This document shows, piece after piece, positions 8,300 to 16,738 of a stretch of 64,000 nt of DNA. Source of the stretch: SCUB01 sp041918675 (lineage in GTDB: Bacteria > Pseudomonadota > Alphaproteobacteria > Rhizobiales > Xanthobacteraceae). Below the pieces are notes generated by a model, which had not been told where the DNA came from, did no database searches, and worked only from the letters and a program-made list of their open reading frames with translations. Numbering within the stretch: position 1 is the first letter of the stretch; each line of letters opens with the position of its first letter. Both the position numbers and the translations under genes were made by a program. The stretch spans positions 1 through 64,000 of the forward strand of contig JAYRVF010000013.1 of the NCBI GenBank assembly GCA_041918675.1. Direction: 5' to 3'.

Positions 8300-8959
8300 T
8301 CAGCGCGCCGGCGTGTTCTGGCCGATCGGAAAGCCGAGGCCGCGCAGATAGACGAGCACACCCGCCTCCAAGAGTTCTTCCGGCGACATCGGCAGCTTGC
8401 GGCGGGCCGCGTCGCCGCGCCCGAACAGCGAGGCGATGCCGTGCGACATCGACCAGATGTGCAGCGCCAGCATCAGCGCGGGCGGCTTGGCGACGTTGGG
8501 CGGCAGCATCGCCACCAGCCTTTCGGACGCCGCGCGAATGATCGCGAAGGCGCGCTCGCTCGCGGCGAGCAGCGCGGGATGGGCGTCCATCGCCAGGCCC
8601 GATTCGAACATCGCCGAATAGAGCGCCGATTCCTTGCGCGCGAAGGCGAGATAGGCCTTGCCGAGGCGGTCGAAGGCGGTCGGCACCGACGGCCGTCCCT
8701 CGTCCCAGGCCGCGGCCAGCGCCGCCTCGAACTGCTCGAAACCGCGCAGCGCCACATTGGCGAGAAGCTCGTCGCGATCGCGGAAATGGCGATACGGCGC
8801 GGCCGGGCTCACGCCGGCAAGGCGCGCGGCCTCCGCGAAGGTGAATCCCCCCGGCCCCTTCTCGGCGATCAAGGCAAGCGCGGCCTCGGCCAGCGCCTCC
8901 TTGAGGTTGCCGTGATGATAGCCGCGCTCGTGCCGGCCGCGATCCTTTCGCCAACTCAT
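8300..8959 (-). CDS. TetR/AcrR family regulator with WHG C-terminal domain
   Basis: The N-terminal helix-turn-helix includes YHHGNLKEALAEAALALI and FTFAEAARLAGVSPAAPYRH (residues 13-55). The C-terminal half contains WSMSHGIASLF, the W-x3-HG hallmark of the TetR_C_33 (WHG) ligand-binding domain. The start could be ATG 8971 or ATG 8959; a palindrome (8957-8977) lies over both, consistent with autorepression. Likely targets are its own gene and the DUF2852/rhodanese region. The ligand is unknown. Confidence 0.9.
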   Translation of the reverse strand: MSWRKDRGRHERGYHHGNLKEALAEAALALIAEKGPGGFTFAEAARLAGVSPAAPYRHFRDRDELLANVALRGFEQFEAALAAAWDEGRPSVPTAFDRLGKAYLAFARKESALYSAMFESGLAMDAHPALLAASERAFAIIRAASERLVAMLPPNVAKPPALMLALHIWSMSHGIASLFGRGDAARRKLPMSPEELLEAGVLVYLRGLGFPIGQNTPAR

Positions 8960-8977
8960 GTGAATGGTCATTACATG
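8957..8977. promoter_or_regulatory. Imperfect palindrome at the tetR start
   Basis: The 21-bp CATGTGAAT-N3-CATTACATG region has a 5-bp perfect outer arm (CATGT/ACATG) and resembles the perfect palindrome at 7553-7571. It overlaps the possible tetR start codons, a position that would block transcription or translation of tetR. Confidence 0.45.
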
Positions 8978-9044
8978 ATTGCCGCCGCTTCGTCGACGGC
9001 GGCGCTCGGTTAACGATAAGCCGCTCGCGCGCCGACCTCGGCGT

Positions 9045-9530
9045 TCACTTCGCGGCGCCGGGATTTTCGATCTGGATCAGGTCCGCCTTCATCGCCACGC
9101 GCAGCGGCTTGGGGATCGGCCGCGCCCGACCGGCCGACACGAAGGCGACCTTGACCCGCGCCTCGACCAGCAACTCCTCGCCGCGTCGGACTTCCTGCGC
9201 CAGCGTCAGCGACGCGCCCTTCACCTCGACCGGCGTGGTCACGACTTCGAGCAGATCATCCATCTTGGCGGGCTTGAGGAACTCGATCTGCATCGCGCGC
9301 ACGACGAAGGCGAAACCCGGCGCCTCGGCGGCGGCCTGCTCGAACAGCGCGCGGTGATCGGCGCCGAGCAGGCGGAGATAATTGGTGCGCCCTCGCTCCA
9401 TGAAGCGCAGATAGCTGGCGTGGTAGACGACGCCGGAAAAATCCGTGTCTTCGTAATAGACCCGCACCGCCATGTGGTGGCGGCCGCCGGAGATCTCCCC
9501 CGACAGAACCCGCTCGTCGCGATCGTTCAT
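9045..9530 (-). CDS. ybgC: Acyl-CoA thioesterase YbgC (tol-pal-associated)
   Basis: A hotdog-fold thioesterase of 161 aa. The catalytic Asp sits in VYYEDTDFSGVVYHASYLRF, the YbgC/4HBT signature, and the product ends soon after RPIPKPLRVAM as in typical YbgC. The ATG at 9530 overlaps the stop codon of the upstream phosphatase gene (ATGA), so translation is coupled. It is usually adjacent to tolQ; here four unrelated genes lie between. Confidence 0.93.
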   Translation of the reverse strand: MNDRDERVLSGEISGGRHHMAVRVYYEDTDFSGVVYHASYLRFMERGRTNYLRLLGADHRALFEQAAAEAPGFAFVVRAMQIEFLKPAKMDDLLEVVTTPVEVKGASLTLAQEVRRGEELLVEARVKVAFVSAGRARPIPKPLRVAMKADLIQIENPGAAK

Positions 9531-10291
9531 CCTCGTCCCGTCCTCGTCCAACGTTCGATCGTCTCAAGGCTCGCCATCGTGTCGCCGCCGCCCGCGCCGG
9601 CAAGATGACGATAGGGCGCGTCCGGCTCGCCGAAATCCGAGATCACCACCAGCGCGCCGGTGAAATCATCGTCCGCGGTGTAGGTCGACGGCGTGATGAT
9701 CGTCTTCAGGCCCGCGCCCGTCGCCGCGGCAAGGCCATTATACGAATCCTCGAGCGCGACCGCGGCCTCGGGCGCCGCGCCGAGCTCGCCGAGCACCAGG
9801 CGATAGATGTCGGGCGCCGGCTTTTTCGCCGAGACCATGTCGCCGGCGCCGACGAACGCGAACAGGTCGCCGAGTTTCGCGCCCAAGGCCGAGCGGAACA
9901 GCGCCTCGACATTGTCGAGGCTCGTCGTCGTGGCAAGCGCGAGCGGCGCCCCGCGCGAGAGCGCCTCGCCGATCAGCCGCCTGACGCCCGGACGCAACGC
10001 GGCCGCGCCGGCGTCGATCAGATCGCAATAGCGCCGTGTCTTCAGCGCATGAAGCTCGTTCACGCGCGCGCGCCAATCACGGCCGGTGGGCGGATCATGG
10101 GCGTCGATGTAATGGCGCAGGCGCTCCTTGCCGCCGGTGACGGCGAGAAGCTCGCCGTAGAGCGGCCCATCCCAGTGCCAAGGGATACCATGCGCGGCGA
10201 AGGTGTCGTTGAAGGCGCGGCGATGCACCTCCTCGGTCTCGGCGATGGTGCCGTCGACGTCGAAAATGAGAATTGGCGCCATCTCACGCAT
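9527..10291 (-). CDS. HAD-superfamily phosphatase, CbbY-like
   Basis: HAD subfamily IA hydrolase. Motif I is DVDGTIAETEEVHRRAFND, a pattern typical of CbbY, which removes xylulose-1,5-bisphosphate in Calvin-cycle organisms. Motif II is ATTTS, motif III the Lys in SAKKPAPDIY, and motif IV ALEDSYNGLAAA. The start is ATG 10291 (overlapping ruvB) or ATG 10282. No RuBisCO gene is in the window, so the substrate could also be another sugar phosphate. It is embedded in the ruvB-ybgC transcription unit. Confidence 0.85.
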   Translation of the reverse strand: MREMAPILIFDVDGTIAETEEVHRRAFNDTFAAHGIPWHWDGPLYGELLAVTGGKERLRHYIDAHDPPTGRDWRARVNELHALKTRRYCDLIDAGAAALRPGVRRLIGEALSRGAPLALATTTSLDNVEALFRSALGAKLGDLFAFVGAGDMVSAKKPAPDIYRLVLGELGAAPEAAVALEDSYNGLAAATGAGLKTIITPSTYTADDDFTGALVVISDFGEPDAPYRHLAGAGGGDTMASLETIERWTRTGRG

Positions 10292-11324
10292 CGTCCCGCG
10301 GGAACAGACCGAACTGCGACGGATCGCGCGCGGGCTCGGCGAGCCCCAGATGGCGGAAGGCCTGCGCGGTCAACAGGCGGCCGCGCGGCGTGCGTTGCAG
10401 AAGTCCGCTCTGGATCAGATAGGGCTCGATGATGTCCTCGATGGCGTCGCGCGGCTCGGACAATGCCGCGGCGATGGTCTCCACGCCGACCGGTCCGCCG
10501 CCGTAATTGAGCGCGATCGCGGAGAGATAGCGCCGGTCCATCGCATCGAGGCCGGCGGCGTCGACTTCGAGCGCGCGCAATGCGGTGTCGGCGATGGCGC
10601 GATCGATCGCCGTCGCGCCCGCGACCGAGGCGAAGTCTCGCACCCGCCGCAGCAATCGTCCCGCGATGCGCGGCGTGCCGCGCGCCCGGCGCGCGATTTC
10701 GTTGGCGCCGTCATCGGTCATGCCGATGGCGAGGACGCGGGCACCGCGCGTGACGATGCGCTCAAGCTCGGCCTCGCTGTAGAAGTTGAGCCGCACCGGA
10801 ATGCCGAAGCGGTCGCGCAGCGGATTGGTGAGCAGGCCCGCGCGCGTGGTCGCGCCGACCAGCGTGAACCGGGCGAGGTCGATCTTGACCGAGCGCGCCG
10901 CCGGGCCCTCGCCGATGATGAGGTCGAGCTGGAAATCCTCCATCGCGGGATAGAGGATTTCCTCGACCGCGGGCGAGAGGCGATGGATCTCGTCGATGAA
11001 GAGTACGTCGCGCTCCTCGAGATTGGTCAGAAGCGCGGCGAGATCGCCCGCCTTGGCGATGACCGGCCCGGAGGTCGCGCGAAACCCGACGCCCATCTCC
11101 GCCGCCATGATCTGGGCGAGCGTCGTCTTGCCCAGGCCCGGCGGCCCGACGAAGAGAACGTGGTCGAGCGCCTCGCCGCGTTTCTTCGCGGCCTCGATGA
11201 AGACCGAGAGGTTGGCGCGCGCCTGCTCCTGCCCGATGAAATCGGCGAGCCGCCGCGGCCGGAGCGATGCGTCCGCGTCCTCCTCGCGGCGTTCGGGGGT
11301 GAGCAGACGGGCGGTCGCCATCAT
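10284..11324 (-). CDS. ruvB: Holliday junction branch migration helicase RuvB
   Basis: AAA+ motor of the RuvABC resolvasome, 346 aa. Walker A is GPPGLGKTTLA, Walker B VLFIDEIHRL, sensor/arginine-finger region GATTRAGLLTNPLRDRFGI, and the C-terminal winged-helix ends RLLTAQAFRHLGL. The start is the tandem ATG at 11324/11321, overlapping the vapC stop; the longer ORF start at 11459 would run through vapC out of frame and lacks similarity. Its translation is coupled to a toxin gene rather than to ruvA. Confidence 0.96.
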   Translation of the reverse strand: MMATARLLTPERREEDADASLRPRRLADFIGQEQARANLSVFIEAAKKRGEALDHVLFVGPPGLGKTTLAQIMAAEMGVGFRATSGPVIAKAGDLAALLTNLEERDVLFIDEIHRLSPAVEEILYPAMEDFQLDLIIGEGPAARSVKIDLARFTLVGATTRAGLLTNPLRDRFGIPVRLNFYSEAELERIVTRGARVLAIGMTDDGANEIARRARGTPRIAGRLLRRVRDFASVAGATAIDRAIADTALRALEVDAAGLDAMDRRYLSAIALNYGGGPVGVETIAAALSEPRDAIEDIIEPYLIQSGLLQRTPRGRLLTAQAFRHLGLAEPARDPSQFGLFPRDDA

Positions 11325-11701
11325 TGGTCCCTCGGCGCGTAATAGAGAACGCCCGGCAGACCGCGAAAACGCGCGTCGCAGGTCACGAGCTCCGCCTCGC
11401 GCTCGACGGCCGTCGCGTAGACGATCGCATCGGCGATCGCGAGCCGGTGCGCCCGACACAAATCGGCGGCGAGCACCGCGCGCGCGGTGTCAAGCGGGAC
11501 GACCTCGCATTCGCAGGTATAGGCAAGAATCGTTTCCGCCGCCTCCTCGGAAACTTCCCGCTGCATGAACTTGGCAAGCTCAAGCTGGACGATGGTGGGC
11601 ACGAGGCAGGCGCCCCGCTCGGCGAGATAGGGCGCGACGCGTCGGCCGACGGCCGTGTCCGCCGTCCACTCGATCCATGCCGAAGTGTCGATGACCCGCA
11701 T
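11321..11701 (-). CDS. vapC: PIN-domain RNase toxin VapC
   Basis: The 126-aa PIN-domain protein carries the acidic residues expected for the metal site: D in VIDTSAWIEW (near residue 5), E in IVQLELAKF, D in LAIADAIVYATA and D in CDARFRGLPG. VapC toxins cleave RNA, often initiator tRNA or rRNA. ATG 11701 was preferred to the upstream TTG at 11716, which overlaps the vapB stop. It lies between ruvA and ruvB and overlaps the ruvB start. Confidence 0.9.
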   Translation of the reverse strand: MRVIDTSAWIEWTADTAVGRRVAPYLAERGACLVPTIVQLELAKFMQREVSEEAAETILAYTCECEVVPLDTARAVLAADLCRAHRLAIADAIVYATAVEREAELVTCDARFRGLPGVLYYAPRDQ

Positions 11702-11712
11702 TCGGTCCGGCC

Positions 11713-11925
11713 TCAATACCGATCGTCACGGTCGCGATAGTCGCGACCCGCGACGCCCTTGGCGAGACCGACGAGATCGGCGGGCTGCGGCGAGGGAACG
11801 ATGAGACAGCCCCTGCCTTTGGGGATGAAGACAAATTTCTGCCCCGCGCGCCAGCCTTGCTGCTCGCGCACGTCCTTCGGGATCGAAATCTGGAATTTCG
11901 AGGAGAGCTTCGCGGTAATGCCCAT
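11713..11925 (-). CDS. vapB: AbrB/MazE-type antitoxin VapB
   Basis: The 70-aa swapped-hairpin AbrB-like protein (MGITAKLSSKFQISIPKDVR, then GWRAGQKFVFIPKGRGCLIV) would bind operator DNA with its N-terminal domain and neutralise VapC with its acidic, Tyr/Asp-rich C-terminal tail (GRDYRDRDDRY). It is 11 nt upstream of vapC. Start ATG 11925 is favoured over 11979 because the domain begins there. Confidence 0.88.
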   Translation of the reverse strand: MGITAKLSSKFQISIPKDVREQQGWRAGQKFVFIPKGRGCLIVPSPQPADLVGLAKGVAGRDYRDRDDRY

Positions 11926-12004
11926 TTGGTCTCCCGATTTCCGCGATCGATCGATATAAAGTAAGAATACCAGGAACAAGACAGGAACGCCAGGATCGTG
12001 ATTG

Positions 12005-12622
12005 CTATTTCGCCAGTTCCTTCAGGCCCAGGCGGATGAGCCGCGCGGTGTCGGCTCCAGCGCCGGCCTCGCGCGTCGCGGCGGCGATCGCGGCGGCGGC
12101 CTGGGGCTGGCCATAACCGAGATTCATCAGCGCCGAAATCGCGTCCGCCACCGGGCGGGGCGCGCGCCGGTCCTCCACGGCGCCGGCAAGCGCGACCGCC
12201 GCCGGATCGACATGGGCGAAGGCGGGCGACTTGTCCTTCAACTCGGTGACGATGCGCTCGGCGACCTTGGGGCCGACGCCCGGGGCGCGCGCGACCGCCG
12301 CCTTGTCGCGCAGCGCGATGGCGCTGGCGAGTTCGTCGGCCGCCAGCGTGCCGAGCACCGCGAGCGCGACCTTCGCGCCCACGCCCTGCACCGTCTGCAA
12401 CAGACGAAACCATTCGCGCTCGGCGTCGCTGCGAAAGCCGTAAAGGCGGATCATGTCCTCGCGCACATGCGTCTCGATCGACAGCACCGCCGCCTCGCCT
12501 GGCGAAGGCAGCGCCCGGAGCGTGCGCGCCGAGCAATGCACCTGATAGCCGACGCCCGCGACGTCGAGGATCAGATAGTCCTCGCCGAAGCAGTCGATGA
12601 CGCCCTTGAGCTTGCCGATCAT
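12005..12622 (-). CDS. ruvA: Holliday junction DNA-binding protein RuvA
   Basis: The 205-aa protein begins MIGKLKGVIDCFGEDYLILD (OB-fold), has two helix-hairpin-helix motifs (LLQTVQGVGAKVALAVLG and APGVGPKVAERIVTELKDK) and a C-terminal RuvB-binding domain (VADAISALMNLGYGQPQAAA). It forms the tetramer that holds the junction for RuvB and RuvC. The ATG at 12622 overlaps the stop of the DUF3592 gene (ATGA). Confidence 0.96.
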   Translation of the reverse strand: MIGKLKGVIDCFGEDYLILDVAGVGYQVHCSARTLRALPSPGEAAVLSIETHVREDMIRLYGFRSDAEREWFRLLQTVQGVGAKVALAVLGTLAADELASAIALRDKAAVARAPGVGPKVAERIVTELKDKSPAFAHVDPAAVALAGAVEDRRAPRPVADAISALMNLGYGQPQAAAAIAAATREAGAGADTARLIRLGLKELAK

Positions 12623-13188
12623 GCGTCGCCGGCCTTCAGGTTTTCCGCCGCGCCCTGCTGGTTCATCGCGCCGATGCCTCGCCGCGCCTTGCCGCGCACC
12701 CACAAGCCCGCCAAGCCGATCACCGCGCCAATTCCCGCCAGTATCAAGGAAAAGGAACTCGGCCCCGGCTCAAGATAGGCGACGCTTGGATCCGTCGGAT
12801 CATAGACGATCTCGGCGCGCGCGCCGACAGGATGGCGCGCCTTCATCCGGGCCGCGCCGGCCGAATTCTGCATGCCGAAATCGTAGGGCTCGACGCCGCC
12901 GGAGACATAATCCCGGCCCGCCACCGCGTAGCGATAGAGCACGTGGAAGCTGTTCCAGGAGTCCTCCGCCGGCCGGCCGTCGGTGGCGCGCGCCGCCGGC
13001 GCGCTTTGGCGCAGGAGCTCGGCGCTGGTGATGGTCGCGGTCGCGCGCGGCCATTTCAGCGTCATCGCCCCTCTCACAACGCCATAGGCACCGACCAGGA
13101 AAACGATCGCGCCAAGAACGGCAAGATTGCGTCCGAACGCCATGCCGCCGCGATTCGGGACGGCGTGGGTCGATCTTGTGTGGGCCAT
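12619..13188 (-). CDS. DUF3592 membrane protein
   Basis: The 189-aa protein has an N-terminal helix (NLAVLGAIVFLVGAYGVVRG), a periplasmic beta-rich domain with the DUF3592 pattern (WPRATATITS ... YRYAVAGRDYVSGGV ... VGARAEIVYDPTDPSVAYLEPG), and a second helix (LILAGIGAVIGLAGLWV). Function unknown. It is sandwiched between ruvC and ruvA with overlapping codons on both sides; a GTG at 13203 overlapping the ruvC stop is an alternative start. The insertion is not part of the standard ruvCAB order. Confidence 0.82.
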   Translation of the reverse strand: MAHTRSTHAVPNRGGMAFGRNLAVLGAIVFLVGAYGVVRGAMTLKWPRATATITSAELLRQSAPAARATDGRPAEDSWNSFHVLYRYAVAGRDYVSGGVEPYDFGMQNSAGAARMKARHPVGARAEIVYDPTDPSVAYLEPGPSSFSLILAGIGAVIGLAGLWVRGKARRGIGAMNQQGAAENLKAGDA

Positions 13189-13199
13189 CGCGGGGTCCC

Positions 13200-13721
13200 T
13201 CACGCCGGCGCCATGACCAGCGCGCGCGTGCCGCGATGCTGCGCGTGGGTCAAGGCGACCGCGAGCGCGTCGGCCGCGTCCGCGCCTTTCGCATCGGCCT
13301 TGGGCAACAGCACGCGCACCATCGCCTGAATCTGCGCCTTCTCCGCGTGGCCCGCTCCGACGATCGTTTTCTTCACCCGATTGGGCGCGTATTCGGCGAC
13401 ATCGAGGCCCGCCTGGGCGCAGGCGAGCATCGCCACGCCGCGCGCGTGGCCGAGCTTGAGCGTCGCCTGCGCGTCCTTGTTGACGAAGGTCTCCTCGATC
13501 GCGGCCTCGTCGGGGGCGTGATCGGCGATGACGCGCGTAATCCCCTCGTGCAACGCCTTGAGCCGCTCGGCAAGCGCCATGGTCGCGTCCGAGGGAATCG
13601 CGCCGCAGGCGATGAAGCCAAGCCGCCAGCCCTCGACGCTCACCACGCCCCAGCCGGTGCGGCGCAGGCCGGGATCAATGCCGAGAATTCGGACACCCAC
13701 GCGAATCGTCTTGACGCTCAT
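13200..13721 (-). CDS. ruvC: Holliday junction resolvase RuvC
   Basis: The 173-aa endonuclease has RNase H-like catalytic acids: D in ILGIDPGLRRTGWGVV, E residues in AAIEETFVNKDAQATL, and D in DAADALAVALTHAQ. It cuts Holliday junctions moved by RuvAB and is the first gene of the ruv transcription unit here. Confidence 0.96.
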   Translation of the reverse strand: MSVKTIRVGVRILGIDPGLRRTGWGVVSVEGWRLGFIACGAIPSDATMALAERLKALHEGITRVIADHAPDEAAIEETFVNKDAQATLKLGHARGVAMLACAQAGLDVAEYAPNRVKKTIVGAGHAEKAQIQAMVRVLLPKADAKGADAADALAVALTHAQHRGTRALVMAPA

Positions 13722-13817
13722 GCGCCATTGTTAGCCCCCCGGTCCGCGACCGGCCAGCGCCTCCGCCGGCGCCAGATCCGGCCCCGGAACTCCCGCGGGG
13801 CCGCCGGACGCCGGCGT

Positions 13818-14564
13818 TCAGCCACCCATCCGGGCCACCAGCGCGTCGGACACGTCGAAATTGGCGAAGACGTTCTGCACGTCGTCATGCTCGTTGAGCA
13901 GGTCCATCAGCTTGATGAGCTTTTCGCCGGTCTCGTCGTCGACCGCCACGGTGTTCTGCGGCTTCCAGGTCAGCGCCACCTTGCGCGGCTCGCCGAATTT
14001 GGCCTCCAGCGCCTTGGCGACCTCGCGGAACGTCTCCTGCGAGGCGTAAATCTCGTGCCCGTTTTCGCCCGACACGACATCGTCCGCGCCCGCCTCGATC
14101 GCCGCGTCCAGCATGGCGTCGGCCGAAGCCACGCCCGCGTTGTATTCAATCACGCCAAGCCGGTCGAACATGAACGCGACCGAACCGGTCTCGCCAAGAT
14201 TGCCGCCGGTCTTGGTGAAATAGGAGCGCACGTCCGATGCGGTGCGGTTGCGGTTGTCGGTCAGGACCTCGACGATGACGGCGACCCCGCCCGGGCCGTA
14301 TCCCTCGTAGCGGATCTCGTCGTAATTCTCCGCCTCGCCCCCGATCGCCTTCTTGATGGCGCGCTCGATATTGTCCTTCGGCATGTTTTCGGCGCGCGCG
14401 TCGATGATGGCGGCGCGCAGGCGCGGGTTCATTGCCGGGTCCGGCGTACCCAGCTTGGCCGCCACCGTGATTTCCCGGGCGAGCTTGCCGAACACCTTGG
14501 ATTTCATCGCATCCTGACGGCCCTTGCGATGCATGATGTTCTTGAATTGGGAATGTCCGGCCAT
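13818..14564 (-). CDS. YebC/PmpR family DNA-binding regulator
   Basis: The 248-aa protein begins MAGHSQFKNIMHRKGRQDAM, the invariant start of YebC family proteins, and keeps RLRAAIIDARAENMPKDNIERAIKK and YEGYGPGGVAVIVE. YebC proteins act as transcriptional regulators or ribosome-associated factors that help at polyproline stalls. An upstream start at 14639 is rejected because it precedes the conserved N-terminus. It is commonly found near ruvC in bacteria, as here. Confidence 0.94.
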   Translation of the reverse strand: MAGHSQFKNIMHRKGRQDAMKSKVFGKLAREITVAAKLGTPDPAMNPRLRAAIIDARAENMPKDNIERAIKKAIGGEAENYDEIRYEGYGPGGVAVIVEVLTDNRNRTASDVRSYFTKTGGNLGETGSVAFMFDRLGVIEYNAGVASADAMLDAAIEAGADDVVSGENGHEIYASQETFREVAKALEAKFGEPRKVALTWKPQNTVAVDDETGEKLIKLMDLLNEHDDVQNVFANFDVSDALVARMGG

Positions 14565-14894
14565 GGCGTCGTTCCAGGTAACCGCTTGATAGGATTGACT
14601 CTCGCGCGTGCCGCCACGTTCGTCCGGGAACGCCGGCAAGCCCGGCGCGACACCCTTGGCGACATCGTGAAAGGCGGCCTTATAGGTCGCCCGGCGGCGG
14701 AAATCAAAGGCGGCGCGCGCAGGCGCGGACGCCGGGGAAAGTCAGCCGGCGTGCCGCGACCCCGCGGCGAAGGCGGGGCACATTGCGGAATTCACGCATC
14801 ACATTTGCAATCGGGTACTACCATTAAGGGTGCATTCACCACTCCACCCTAAATTCTTAAGTAATCCCGATCCCACAACCAGTCGTGGTCGCCA
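14565..14894. other. Divergent intergenic region, yebC / chemoreceptor
   Basis: These 330 nt contain the promoters of yebC (minus) and the chemoreceptor (plus). The stretch 14795-14870 is AT-richer and holds the likeliest promoter of the chemoreceptor gene. I see no ORF or structured RNA. Confidence 0.45.
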
Positions 14895-16703
14895 ATGCGG
14901 ATTGCCCTATTCCGACGTGCCAAGCCCGAGACGCGGCCTGTACCACAAACATTTGATATATCGCCGGAAAACGCAGATCCCGATTCTCTGGTCGCCGGGG
15001 ACCAGGTGGCGGAGGAACAGTCCGCCGACGCGGGAAGCGAACGGATTTCCAACGAATCGGCGAAGGAAATCCTCGATCTTCTCGAACTCGATCTCATGGC
15101 CATGGTCCGTCACGTCGAGCGCGCCGCCGACGCGGTCAAGAACGGCGCCAAATCGACCACCGAGACCTTGCGCGGCATCCGCGCGCGCACCGAGGCTCTG
15201 ACCGGCAAGACGCGGGACGCCAAGCATACGGCGGACGCCTTCTCCCAGATCAGCGACGAATTCACCAAGTCATCGAGCGACATCGCTTCGCAGGTGCGCG
15301 CCGCCACCGAGCTCGCCGACCGGGCCAATGCCGCGGCCGAGGAGGCCAGCGACAATATCGACCGCCTGTGCGAATCCACGGCCTCCATCGGCACGGTCGT
15401 CGATCTGATCTCGGCGATCGCGCGGCAGACCTCGCTGCTCGCGCTCAACTCCACGATCGAGGCCGCGCGCGCGGGCGCGGCCGGGCGGGGCTTCGCGGTC
15501 GTCGCCTCCGAAGTCAAGGCGCTGGCCTCGCAGACCCAGCAGGCGACCGAGGACATTCGCCGCAAGATCGAAGCCCTGCAAAATGACGCGACGCTGTCGG
15601 TCGGGGCGATGTTGCGCATTTCCGAGGCGATCGAGGCGATCCGCCCGGTCTTCACCAGCGTCCACGGCGCGGTCGAATTGCAGAACAGCGCGACCGCCGA
15701 GGTGACGCAAAGCGCCAACGACACCGCCGACTTCATCACCGCCGTCAATGACGGGGCGCTGGAGATCGACACGGCCACCGAGGACGCCGCCGACCATTCG
15801 CGGACCGTGAGCGAGGCCGGCAACACGGTGGCGATGTTCGCCGAAAAGCTCAAGGCGCGCTGCGCCGTGCTATTGCGGGAGAACGAACTCGGCAACCGCC
15901 GCAAACACGAGCGCCTGCCGTGCAACCTCTCGGTCGACGTCTCGTTCGCGGGCCGGACGACGTCATTGAAGGCCTACGACATCTCGATGGGCGGCATGCT
16001 GCTCGCCGGTCCCGGTTTCGACATGCTGCCGAAGGACGGTCAGGTCACCGCGCGCGTCGCCGAAATCGGCGATTGCACGCTCAGGGTCGCCGAGATTTCG
16101 TCCGCCGGCGCGCAGACCGAATTCGTCGCGCCCGAGGCGACCCTTATCGCGGCTGTCGAGGAAAAAATCTGGATGATCCGCGAGGAGAATTCCGACTTCG
16201 TCGCCCGCGCCATGGAAGCCGGCCAGCGCATCGCCGAGATTTTCAACGGCGCGCTCGACCGCGGCGAGATCACCCAGAAGGACCTGTTCGACGCCGACTA
16301 CCAACCGATCCCGGACACCGCGCCGGTGCAATATCGCACGCGGTTCCTCGATTGGGCCGAACGGTCGCTGACCGACCTCAACGAGGCCTTTGGCGCCGGC
16401 GATCCGCGCCTGGTATTCTCCGCGATCGTGGACCGCAACGGCTACCTGTCGGTGCACAAGAAGATCTTCTCGCAGCCGCAGCGGCCCGGCGACGTCAACT
16501 GGAACACCGCCAATTCGCGCAACCGGCGCATTTTCGACGACCGGGCCGGCCTTGCCGCGGCGCGCAGCATCCGCACCTATCTGATCCAGTCCTATCCGCG
16601 CGACATGGGCAACGGCGTCACCGTGATGATGCGCGAGATCGACGTGCCGATCCGGATCCGCGGCGCGCATTGGGGCGCGCTGCGCACCGCCTACAAGCTC
16701 TGA
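14895..16703 (+). CDS. Soluble methyl-accepting chemotaxis protein with PilZ domain
   Basis: The 602-aa protein has no transmembrane segment. The MCP signalling hairpin with the CheA/CheW-binding tip lies at about residues 170-212 (RQTSLLALNSTIEAARAG ... GRGFAVVASEVKALA). A PilZ domain follows at about 333-430; both c-di-GMP-binding motifs are intact, RxxxR in RRKHER and D/NxSxxG in DISMGG. The last 150 residues (EKIWMIREENSDF ... AHWGALRTAYKL) form a sensor domain seen at the C-terminus of some alphaproteobacterial receptors. It probably couples c-di-GMP level or an internal signal to chemotaxis. It stands alone, without che genes nearby. Confidence 0.9.
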   Translation: MRIALFRRAKPETRPVPQTFDISPENADPDSLVAGDQVAEEQSADAGSERISNESAKEILDLLELDLMAMVRHVERAADAVKNGAKSTTETLRGIRARTEALTGKTRDAKHTADAFSQISDEFTKSSSDIASQVRAATELADRANAAAEEASDNIDRLCESTASIGTVVDLISAIARQTSLLALNSTIEAARAGAAGRGFAVVASEVKALASQTQQATEDIRRKIEALQNDATLSVGAMLRISEAIEAIRPVFTSVHGAVELQNSATAEVTQSANDTADFITAVNDGALEIDTATEDAADHSRTVSEAGNTVAMFAEKLKARCAVLLRENELGNRRKHERLPCNLSVDVSFAGRTTSLKAYDISMGGMLLAGPGFDMLPKDGQVTARVAEIGDCTLRVAEISSAGAQTEFVAPEATLIAAVEEKIWMIREENSDFVARAMEAGQRIAEIFNGALDRGEITQKDLFDADYQPIPDTAPVQYRTRFLDWAERSLTDLNEAFGAGDPRLVFSAIVDRNGYLSVHKKIFSQPQRPGDVNWNTANSRNRRIFDDRAGLAAARSIRTYLIQSYPRDMGNGVTVMMREIDVPIRIRGAHWGALRTAYKL

Positions 16704-16738
16704 GCCCAACGCGGCGAGCGCGCGACGCGGTCGCGTGC

